64,000 nt of DNA from Pratylenchus scribneri (taxonomy: Eukaryota > Nematoda > Chromadorea > Rhabditida > Pratylenchidae), in assembly GCA_030063045.1 (NCBI GenBank), contig JAQSEB010000010.1, positions 4,600,743-4,664,742 of the forward strand, written 5' to 3'. Position numbers and translations under genes: made by a program. How positions within the stretch are numbered: position 1 is the first letter of the stretch; every line of letters starts with the position of its first letter. The notes under the pieces are model-generated. The model saw only the letters and a list, made by a program, of their open reading frames with translations. It had not been told where the DNA came from and made no database searches. Below, in pieces: positions 25,202 to 34,577 of this stretch.

Positions 25202-25453
25202 TTAGTCAAATGGAATTTGCGATTGCAATTGGCCAATAATTGCTGGCCAATTTGAGATGGAAATCCATGCAATCGGTGCAGTGGAATTCGAATTTAATGA
25301 TATTGGTATGGTGAAATTTGTGCCGGTGGCATTGTAAATTGCGACATAGGCATCCAAATTGTTGTTGGTTGTTGCGAGGCAAATGGATTGTTTTTTGATG
25401 GAGCAAGACGGTGGATTCTTTGGCTGCTTTGTGTGGACGTTGACTTGTGCCAA
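25202..25453 (-). CDS. Possible exon of an unrecognised secreted protein
   Basis: A frame reading KQPKNPPSCSIKKQSICLAT, TNNNLDAYVAIYNATG, TNFTIPISLNSNST and WISISNWPAIIGQL ends at TAA/TGA near 25,202. Two cysteines and several NxT/S sites suggest an extracellular protein. I found no upstream exons or signal peptide that I can support. It may be a short gene, the last exon of a gene, or a relic. Little confidence. Confidence 0.25.
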   Translation of the reverse strand: MAQVNVHTKQPKNPPSCSIKKQSICLATTNNNLDAYVAIYNATGTNFTIPISLNSNSTAPIAWISISNWPAIIGQLQSQIPFD

Positions 25454-26092
25454 AGTTTGCCGGTTGAATCTTATTCTTCAACATAAATTGATTAATTGGC
25501 GGAGTGGGCGGCTGTACTTGATTTGATTAGATAACATTTTAATTCAAATTAATTAATTCAAATTGATCAAACTCTTAAAAAGAAAAATAGTTAAATTTCC
25601 TTTTAGAAAAATGTACATCCATATATTACATACATTCTCTTTAAGTTTGCATGTTAAATAATTCTGACTTTATTTATAATTCAGAGGGAAATTTTGTTGG
25701 AAATTCCATAATTCGGGGGGGGGGGGGGCACCATCGAGAGTTTTGTCGATCTGGGGATGGAATGGATTCAAGAAACCTAGTCAGAATACATTATGGTTTA
25801 ATTAGGCCGGCCGCGGGATAGAGACAGATTACCAAAATTTCACATTTATTCATTCTCTTTAAACATTCACATCAATCAATTTAAATATTCATTACGATGG
25901 AGTAAAACCAGCAGTATTTGATATTATTCATTTTTAAGTAAATTATTGAAAATAATAATTCATCAATAAAATGGATAAACGAATATTTAAATAATTTAAC
26001 CAAAATAAATAAATTAGGTAATGATAATGAATGAACGTTATGCGATGATGTTTAGTCAATGCAGATTCAAAATCCATTGTTGTTTATAAAAC
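25454..26092. other. Intergenic spacer with a G homopolymer
   Basis: No gene seen. A run of 12-13 G lies at about 25,717-25,730. The rest is AT-rich 3' flank of FEN1. Confidence 0.5.
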
Positions 26093-27717
26093 TCATTTCC
26101 CAGCTTTTCCTTTCTTCTTCTTTCCATCATTTTTGCTTGTCGTTGGCTTCTTTGCTTCTTCCAATTTTCGCTTTTTCGATGTTGGTTCAGTGCTGTTCAC
26201 AACTCCAGTTGATTTGAAGAAATTATCAATGCGCCCTTGTTGGGAAACTTTTCTGCTTTTCTGGAGACGGTCAATCGCAGAACGAATTCTGTCCTCACTA
26301 AAAATTTTAATGCTATTCATTTTAATTTAGTCCCTTACTTGAATCCCTTTTGAGTGCAGAGAAATTCGATAATTTCCTTTGTATTTGGCTCATTCCAAGT
26401 GAACTATAAATATTATTCTCAATTAAATATAATTTTTCAAATAAAAACACCTCAATTTTGCTCCCATCGAGAACATCAGGATTCAAAAATAATTCTCGTG
26501 CCTCTTTGAATTTCCAATTTTCTGGCGGATGATATTTCTAATAAGAGAATAAAATTAATATTTGATTAATTGTTTCCTCACCTTCAAATCAATATTTTCC
26601 AATATTGCTTCGATGCTTTTGTGTTGTTTGATCAATTCGAATGCTTTCTTTGGACCAACTCCTTTGATATTTCCGCAATAATCGCATCCAAGTAAAATGC
26701 AAAAGTCAACAAATTGTTCATGCGTCATGTCCATATCCTTCAGCATTCTTTCAAGCGAGAATTCCTTAATAAAATTTGGTTAATTTGCTGAATTTTGTGG
26801 TTTATTTTACTTTGATTGGCATTTTCTTGGCTTCGCTGAATGTCATTTGTCTGACCAATATTTGGGAACCAAATGTTAACTAAAAATTAATCAATAAAAC
26901 GAAACAAGGAAAAACCAACCGCATCCATATCCTCTGTTGCAGTTGCATATACTTTCCCTTTACGAACCAATTCCGCACATTGTGCTTCTGCCTATTCGTT
27001 AAAATATTAATCAATTATGAATAAAAATGAATGTTAATTACCTCGCATGGAGCATCAATTGTAGGAATTCCCATCAATTTGAGCAATTTTTTGCATTCTT
27101 CGCTGTGTTCTTTTGTGACCTATATACAATAAAATAAATTTATAATCACTAAAATTTATTTATTTTAACCTTAACAAGTCTTCGTTCAAATTTTTCCATT
27201 GCAACTTTGTCACCTTTTTCCGTTGCTTCTGCCAATTGTTCTTCGGCATCAGCACGTTTCTCCATTCTTTTGTCGAGCTCGCCCGATTTGAGTTCAGGTG
27301 GTTTGCCATCGAAAATATAAATTGGCTTGATTCCATGTTCCATCATTCGAATTGTGCGATAAAACATTCCATTTAGATGGCTAAAAATATACTCAATTAA
27401 TCAAGTTTCTTTTATTTTCTTGTCTTTTTATTTCACTTTTTGCTAAATCCCAGAATTTTTGGTACATCTCTGTATTCAGAACAGAATAACTTTTTTGTCT
27501 TAATAATCCCAACTTTATGTGATATTTTAAACCTTGTTGTTTCGCCATCTGCATTTGTCAATTGGACTCCATCTTGACGAACAGCAATTAAAAATTGGTA
27601 TAAACTCATCGAAGCATCAATGGCAATTATACGGCCAAAATAAGCTTTCATTTCTTTTTCCTTTATTGCATTTGGGCAATGGTCAGAAACGACCAAAGAA
27701 AGTCCTTTAATGCCCAT
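26093..27717 (-). CDS. FEN1: Flap endonuclease 1
   Basis: FEN1 removes 5' flaps in Okazaki-fragment maturation and long-patch base-excision repair; the C. elegans orthologue is crn-1. The start is at 27,717 ([20 protein letters not shown]). The N domain has [19 protein letters not shown] and [20 protein letters not shown]. The I domain has [50 protein letters not shown] (helix-hairpin-helix region) and [16 protein letters not shown] sequence. The C-terminal PCNA-interacting motif QGRIDNFF is followed by a lysine-rich tail ending at 26,093. The metal-binding acidic residues of the family are in place. Intron 1 is longer than usual, about 155 nt. MED19 ends 143 bp upstream on the same strand, so the two probably form an operon. 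Confidence 0.97.
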
Positions 27718-27860
27718 ATTTTATCTGAAAAAGTATTATTTTAATAAATTAACGAATGAGTTTAAAATGATACTGTAAATGAAAAAACATAAAATATAAT
27801 AAATATCATTTGTCAAATTTATTATATTTATTAAAAAAAAAGATGAGTAATAATAATAAT

Positions 27861-28852
27861 TTAAAAAAATGGGGCGATCGCTTCTTTCTTGTTGTGCATT
27901 TTCTTTTGTTCATCTTCCACGTTTTTCTTTTAAAAAAATAGTCAAATTTATTCAAAGGAATTTTAAAATTAACCTTTTCTTTTTTCTTCTTTTTATCCTT
28001 TTTCTTCTTCTTCTTTTCCTTTTCTTCTCCTTTATGCTTTTTTATTCGTTTTTCCCCATCTGTAAATTTTGTTTTCTTCCAAAAAGAAAGTAATTTTTCG
28101 GCACCTTCCATTTCATCCAAAGATCGCTTTATCCTTTTTCCATGCTTTCCTTCCATTTCTTCATCTTTTATTGTATCTTGCCCGGATCTGGAAGCAGTGG
28201 AAATATTTATTCCAGCCAATTCCACTGGGATATCCGTAAGCTCAAAATATCTGTTCGCATCGGAAACCGGTCCTTGGAAATAATGTTAATTAATTAAAAT
28301 AAATCAATTAAAATTAACCAGGTGTAAGTTTAAAGCCAATCATTTGGCTTGTTGAAAGAGTGTTGATTTCTTTGCCCATAATCGGTGGTTTTTCAATTAG
28401 TTGACGAAGTGAACTGAATTTAAGAAAATTAATGTAAAGAAATGAGAAGGTTATACCAAGATGCATCCGCCTTTCGATTTATTTGCTTTGCTCCGCAAAC
28501 GTGAGGTAAAAAAGTAGCAAGGTCTTCCTTTGGCTTTTTTGCACCACAATAACGCTATAAAATAAGATTTGAATTATTCACAATAAAACCATATATCTCA
28601 CATTATATGAACCACTGAGATCAAACATTGAAATAAGGTCTTCACTTCCAAGCAATTGACTCGGTGCTAAAATTAATAATTATTGTTTATGAATTAAAGA
28701 ATTAAATAAATACGAGGAAGTTCAGGTTTCATTCCATAAAAGGGTGAGACCATTGAAAGTTGTGATTGATTTCCTTTCAATGAAATTTTTGTGCGTAAAA
28801 ATCCTGAAGAAATCCCAGCTCCTCCGGATTCAAGTATTCTTTCTTTTTCCAT
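27861..28852 (-). CDS. MED19: Mediator complex subunit 19
   Basis: MED19 is a head-module subunit of Mediator in the nucleus. The start is MEKERILESGGAGISSGFL at 28,852. Hallmark blocks in order are SPFYGMKPELP, PSQLLGSEDLISMFDLSGSYN, RYCGAKKPKEDLATFLP, LRQLIEKPPIMGKEI and QMIGFKLTPGPV. A long lysine-rich tail (EKEKKKKKKDKKKKK) follows and ends NKKEAIAPFF at TAA 27,861. The order and the basic tail match animal MED19. Five or six short introns. FEN1 follows 143 bp downstream. Confidence 0.93.
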
Positions 28853-29172
28853 TTTATATTGCCAAATGAACGAATGGTAAAATGTAAAACTATGACAAAT
28901 TAAAATTACACATGTTACATTGCAATTCAATTGTAAGACATGGGTGGTAGTGTGGAAGCTAGGTTAGGTTATATTAAGTTTTAAGCTCACTCAGCTCAGA
29001 GCTTGGCTTGACTGGCTTCTTCTTAATTTAATTTTAATTGACAAATTTTTTTAAATAACATTCATTTAGCCAAGAAAATATTAACATAACTATAACTTAA
29101 ACTTCCAGTCCATTGAAATGAATCGAATTCCTCTTTTCGATTTCATTTTTTCTTTTCACTTTACTTTAACTG

Positions 29173-29608
29173 CATAATATAATGGATGGTATTTAATTTG
29201 CATAAAAAATTATTGAATTTGCATAAAAAATTATTGAATTTGCATAAAAGAATATTTAAAATGCATAAAAGTTTATACCGGTTTAGCGTTTAGTCTAAAA
29301 TTCATAAACCATATACCATTCGATAGATCTCATCGAGACACGTCGATTGGTATATATTTTGTCATGGTTTGATCAAAAATAAAGGTTTTAAACCACTTAA
29401 ACAATTTTATGAGTTTTGGTTCAAAACCAATTAAACCATGACAAAATATATACCAATCGACGCGTCTCGATGAGATCTATCGAATGGTATATGGTTTATG
29501 AATTTTAGACTAAACGCTAAACCGGTATAAACTTTTATGCATTTTAAATACTCTTTTATGCAAATTCAATAATTTTTTATGCAAATTAAATATTTCCCAT
29601 AATATAAT
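29173..29608. mobile_element. Fold-back MITE with 11-bp target duplication
   Basis: A nearly perfect inverted repeat. The left arm is 29,184-29,370 (187 bp), the right arm 29,433-29,597 (165 bp), and the loop about 62 bp. Both ends read inward as GGA-x-x-x/TATTTAATTTGCATAAAAAA. The left arm has one extra 22-bp GAATTTGCATAAAAAATTATT unit. The element is flanked by direct repeats CATAATATAAT at 29,173-29,183 and 29,598-29,608, a candidate target-site duplication. No open frame, so it is non-autonomous. The near identity of the arms suggests recent activity or ongoing arm correction. Confidence 0.9.
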
Positions 29609-29794
29609 ACTTAAACGAAAAAAAGAATAAAATATTTTTCATTTTATTAACAAATTTTATGCAAATATATATACATTATACACAATACAATATTGGGAAA
29701 AAGAAAATACAAATACAATATACGGGAAAAAGAAAATTGGTTACAATTACAATTGTATGTATTGAGGGGAGAGAGGGGAAAATATCGATGTGCT

Positions 29795-31053
29795 TCATTT
29801 ATTCACGAAAACGTTCTGATCCAAGTTATTCCATGTTTGATAGTCTGCGCCTTGGCCTATTCCTTCGCGTGGTGCTGCCTCCTCCATATTGCTTTGTTCC
29901 TCGGGTTGGGGTTCGGGTTGTTGCACAGCAGGAGCCTCTTGTTGCTGGCCTTGAACGAACAAATCTTGGTCAAGGTTCACCCACTGAAAATTTGGGAAAT
30001 TTAATATCAATTATTAAAAATGTTTTATTAAACTGACTGACCGTTTGATAGTCTGCGCCTTGGCCTATTCCTTCTCGTATTGGCCCGTCGTTCACTGATG
30101 GTGCGTCTCCTGGTCCTGGTCCTCCAGCTTCCGGTGGTGATTGAATCGATCCCTGATGCGCTGGTTGTTGGCCGCCTCCCGCTTGTCCCTTTGCGAAGAT
30201 ATCGTTCCTGAAAATTTTGGGGATAAAATTACTTTGAATATGAGAAGATTTTAAAACATACGTGTCCAAGTTGCCAAGCGTCTGGTACTGAACTCCATCT
30301 CCAATGCCTTGCTGTCCTTGGGGCGTATCATCAATTGCATTTGGAACGGCGGCAGCATGAGGTACTTTCGGGTGGCCAACTGAAAAAAAAAGATGAAATT
30401 AATGGTTATATTCAAAGATATGAAGAATATTACTTGGTGTTGGTTGAATGCCTTTGCCTGCAACTTGTCCTCTGGCGAAAATGTCTCTAAAAAACAAAAT
30501 CATTGATGACAGAATTAATGACGATAAAAATAACTAACCTGTCCACGCCGCCGAGTGTTTGGTATTGCTCGCCTTCTCCAATGCCCTCATTGCCTCTTGG
30601 TTCATTTAGTCTCGGATTTGGTCCTGTTTGTCGCTTCTTGTCTGGTGGTGCAGCGGCGGCTTCCTTCTCTTTGCCTTTGTTGTTGTTTTTGGTCTTCTCT
30701 TTCTTCTTTTTGTTGTTCTTCTTATCGTTTTTGCCTTCTTCATTCTTTTTGGCTCCCGGTTTGTTCACCTGAAATTTATGGGGAAATTAATAAAAGCCAT
30801 TAAAAAATTAATCATTTACCTCTTTTTTTGCCTTCTTTTTGCAGCAGCATTGCGCCAGGATCAGTCCGGAAGTTAGGAGAATAATCATGCCGCCCATCAT
30901 CCACATCGCAATAAGTTTGGCAAGTGCTTCGACATTCATGTTGGTGGTCGTCGTTGTGTTCTGTTGTGTTTCCTCCTTCTCGGTCCTTGAGTTGGTTGTC
31001 GTTGTATTGATTGATGCACGCACTGATGTAGAAAGAATGTGTTTGTTGGCCAT
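29795..31053 (-). CDS. Single-pass membrane protein with four EGIGxGxxYQT repeats
   Basis: I do not recognise the family. The start at 31,053 reads [20 protein letters not shown] Thr/Asn-rich segment precedes a membrane span ([19 protein letters not shown]), then [10 protein letters not shown] and a long Lys/Asn-rich basic stretch. The tail has four copies of a motif: [17 protein letters not shown] + [24 protein letters not shown] + [19 protein letters not shown] + [31 protein letters not shown]. Introns split the first two copies at the same place in phase 2, so the repeats probably arose by exon duplication. It is divergent from the membrane-protein gene at 31,265. Confidence 0.8.
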
Positions 31054-31264
31054 TTTTATACCCGAAAAGTGCAAAACTATAACCAACCTAGCCACCACCC
31101 ACCAGCCACCACTACACTAGCCTAATCGATAAATGGTAACCAAAATATTTTGTCATATATGGTATAAGAAGTACTGTGGATTTTTTTGCTATAAAAAGGC
31201 CAATGAATGCATTTTTATTTCATTCCTCACACCAAATTCCACACCAATCAAAACCCGAAAAATC
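31054..31264. promoter_or_regulatory. Shared promoter region of two divergent membrane-protein genes
   Basis: 211 bp separate the two divergent start codons. It contains CCACCACCCACCAGCCACCA at about 31,093-31,112 and a TATAAAAAGG sequence at 31,190, about 75 bp before the plus-strand ATG. That sequence could be a TATA box, though this is a weak call. Confidence 0.4.
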
Positions 31265-32055
31265 ATGCTGCACTTTTCTCAAATTTGCTCGTCAACTGCC
31301 ACTGGTTCCCTGCTGATTGCTACATTGACTTTATCCATCACTTTGCTGCTGCTCCAGTGCTGTTGTCGAGGCCAATGCCAAAAGAAGAAGAACAAGCGCG
31401 GCGTCGTCACAAAGGTTGGTTTACATTTTCCAATTCATTTCGATAACCTTCAAATTTTATTTTTCAGGCTCCGAACACCCGCTTATCAAGCAAACCCAAA
31501 ACGAGTCCGTCACATCCGTCCAGCAATCAAAATCAAGGTGGAGCGAAGAAGGGCGGAACAAGATCAAGTGAGGACGACTTTGAACAACAGGATAATGTGC
31601 CATTGGCTGCGCCGGTCGACTCCTTGACTTGCGGGTGAGTGACGATAAAAACATTCCTTACAAAAAATACTTTATTATTTTGCAGGGTCCATATGCGACG
31701 ATCTCAAGCACCGGCGGTTAAAACTGCAGTGAACAAATCGGATGATGTAAGTCTAATCGGGAATGAATTGGAATCAAATAATTTGCCCCAATATTAATTA
31801 CAGCAGCAGAATTTGAGTGCCGAACCCTTGCCGAAAACCTTCACCCTCGGGAAAAAAGCGGTTTGAATATGACTGAATTTATCTCAAATAAATTTCCTAT
31901 TTTTCAGAAAGACATCAAGGAGCAGAACCTAAAGAAAGACATTGCTAATGATCCGTACCCTACAATATCGGTGAGTTTTTATGACATTTAACATTCAATC
32001 AAATAATTTTATATTTTTACAGGTGATGTTCTCGGATAGAGATAAAAGCAAATGA
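31265..32055 (+). CDS. Small single-pass membrane protein, K/Q-rich tail
   Basis: Unrecognised. The start reads MLHFSQICSSTATGSLLIA. A hydrophobic span (TLTLSITLLLLQ) is followed at once by CCCRGQCQKKKNKRG. The tail is made of small exons (KTSPSHPSSNQNQGGAKKG, DDFEQQDNVPLAAP, VHMRRSQAPAVKTAVNK, EPLPKTFTLGKKA) and ends VMFSDRDKSK at TGA 32,053-32,055. The order span, QCCC, lysines is the same as in the divergent neighbour, so they may be distant paralogues. Exons 2-6 are each only 50-150 nt. Confidence 0.75.
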
Positions 32056-32522
32056 TGATGGCAGCAATGGGATTAATTGATTGAATGAACGAAGATGAAT
32101 GAATATTATGCTGCATTCCTCCTGTGATTTTCCTTCAACCCCTCTATATGTATTGTTATTTCCCATCATATTTGTTTTTTCTACCTATTGTATTTCTCAA
32201 TCATTGTTTTGTTTCAGTAAAATTGTGAATATTATGAATGAATAAAGCTTGAATAAATTAGTAAATAAGACAATTGTATTTTTAAAAAGAAAAACAAAAA
32301 TATCGGTTTACGGTTTTTATCCAGCTGAAAATAAATAAACTAAAAGAGTCATTGAACCGATCTCAGTCAGTGAAGTTTTACTACGCAACAACTCGCATTT
32401 CTCTCTCCATTTGATTATTAAAGAACATTTGCTAGAAATTTATAAAATGTTGACTCAAATCGATCTACTAGCTAAGAAAAAAGAACAAACAAGTAGGCTC
32501 GCTAGAACAGCAGGTGTCCCAC

Positions 32523-34437
32523 ATGACTGAATTGAACGGAATTTTCAACTTTGCCCTGCTAACAAAATCAATCTCACTTTTATATTTTGGCCAAACAATA
32601 TTTTCCTTTTTAAAAATTTGGATGGATATCAATCGTCAGCGGAAAAACTTATTTGTCTCCCAAAATCGACTTATTTTTGCACCAAATTTTTCCCTCTCCC
32701 AAAATCGACTTATTTTTGCACCAAATTTTCACCTCTCCCAAAATCGACTTGTTTTTGCACCAAATCGGGGGAATTTGTTTTTCACGTTGTAAATAATATA
32801 AAACGATTTTGGGACATTCCTGGGGTACGCGGAAGTCAAAAAGGAGGTGCTCGGGATTATGCCGGATATAGGGGGATTAATGTGGATATAGGGGGATTAA
32901 GGTGGATATAGGGGGATTAAGCATAGAAATGGATTGGAAATGGCTGGGAAGGCCACTAGAAAGTCGGTGAAGTATAATAGAGGCCCGGAGAGTGCGCGAG
33001 ATTTAGCCGGATATAGGGGGATTTAGGTGGATATAGGGATTAAGATGGATATAGGGGAATTAAGCCGGATAAGTCTAGTTAGGGGCTAGGGATTAGGGTT
33101 ATGGTCGGCATGGGATTTAGGGGCTAGGGGCTTAGGGTTATGGTCGGCATGGGATTTAGGGGCTAGGGGCTTAGGGTTATGGTCGGCATGGGATTTAGGG
33201 GCTAGGGGCTTAGGATTAGGGGCTCGGAGCATTGGAATCTCGCGAAGCCGGAAGAAAAACAGCCTAAGACAGGACTCGAGCCCATTTTGAGGGACAATTA
33301 AGCTTTTCCGTATTAGATTTGAGTAGAGAAAAGAGGAAGTAAATGTGAAAATTCAAATTTCCGCCCAATTTGGTGCAAAAACAAGTCGATTTTGGGAGAG
33401 GTGAAAATTTGGTGCAAAAATAAGTCGATTTTGGGAGAGGGAAAAATTTGGTGCAAAAATAAGTCGATTTTGGGAGACAAATAAGTGGCACGTAATCGTC
33501 AGGTATTCAGAATGCATATTTTAAAATAATTATCAAATTAGATAAAAGACAAAGTGTATGGTTCGAAATGGCGAACAGGGGGTGCAACTGCGAACAATAC
33601 ATACGGCGAAATTGTTTTGGAAAGGTTCGGATGAATTAAATTTTAAACATAATTAATTAATTTCCAAACCATTCTATTTTAAAATAAAAATAATGCTAAT
33701 AAATATTGCAATTATAATAATTTTTAATTTAGTTTTGAAGAGGTTAAAAAGCTTGGCCGACATGCAAGTGCCTGCCGCCTTTATGATATGTATGAACGAA
33801 ATTATCATGAAGAACATTGATTGATAACTTCCATTTTAGGTATCATCCGGAAATAGGTTCTCTCCGAAAATCGAAAAGTTATTCATCACTGGCACCAACC
33901 AATGCAGTCGAATATAATGATCGTAAAGTTGATCCCGGTCTTCGACCATTTTATCCGTATAAGCCAAAACAAAATGAATGGAAAAACCACATGGAAAAGG
34001 TAATCAATTGATTATTAAAATTCCATGTATTTACCGGTATTTCCTAAAGGTACATCATATGGCCCCCGCAAAGGGCATCAAATCTTCAGCCGCCGCACTT
34101 CCTCCTTTGCCACCGGTAGGAGGATCAATTTCATTTCAAAGTCCATATGATTTATTTTAGACCTATCGGCGTCAAATGCCGGTCTCCGCCGATTTAACTC
34201 GTTTTGAGAATTTTGCCATTTATTGGAATGGTCGGGCCAAAGGCTTGGATTATTCCCAACCATTTCTTTTTGAACCACAAAGGTCAATTTTCAATATTTT
34301 TTAATATAAATTTTTGTAGGGATGATTATGACATTATGGAGGATCGACGCTATCAACGAATTTATTGGGCACCAAAGTTTATCCCACATTTTCCAACACC
34401 AAGACATTCTCGTCAAATGATGTTGACGGCTTATTAA
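32523..34437 (+). CDS. Uncharacterised protein ending in a Tyr/Pro/Arg-rich domain
   Basis: I do not recognise this protein. The well-supported part runs from the exon at 33,542: KDKVYGSKWRTGGATANNTY, GEIVLESFEEVKKLGRHAS, YHPEIGSLRKSKSYSSLAPT, VDPGLRPFYPYKPKQNEWK, TRFENFAIYWNGRAKGLDYS and WAPKFIPHFPTPRHSRQMML, ending at TAA 34,437. Phases agree across all of these exons. The first exon (32,523, MTELNGIFNFALLTKSI) is tentative. It ends at CAG|GT only if the 854-bp element at 32,640 is set aside, and it then joins in phase 0 through a 39-nt intron. No signal peptide or catalytic motif is evident. Confidence 0.6.
32631..33502. mobile_element. 854-bp inverted-repeat element with 9-bp target duplication
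   Basis: The termini are about 125-bp inverted repeats, each built from three 39-bp units (CTCCCAAAATCGACTTATTT then TTGCACCAAATTTTT). They lie at 32,647-32,768 and 33,366-33,486. Direct repeats AATCGTCAG at 32,631-32,639 and 33,494-33,502 bound the element (32,640-33,493). The interior holds about six GGATATAGGGGGATTAA repeats (32,863-33,070) and three copies of a 39-bp unit with TTAGGGGCTAGGGGCTTAGG (33,076-33,215). There is no coding capacity. A 9-bp duplication with long terminal repeats resembles non-autonomous Mutator-like or fold-back elements. Confidence 0.88.
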
Positions 34438-34577
34438 GTGAGGAAAGGAAATGGATGGAAATGAAAACAAAACCGAAGAACATTTTTCACTGATTAAAAA
34501 ACATTTTAAAATTTGCAATAAATCATTTTCAATTTATCTATAGGGAAAAGAATAAAGATGATTTAAAGAATTTATCA

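Noticed and set aside
27433..27540. FEN1 exon 1 extension [15 protein letters not shown]
   Set aside because: Read-through past the donor AAG|GTTTAA. The conserved [14 protein letters not shown] is restored only by splicing.
33076..33215. Interstitial telomere repeats (TTAGGG present)
   Set aside because: TTAGGG occurs inside a 39-bp unit, not as a 6-bp tandem array. The usual nematode telomere unit is TTAGGC.
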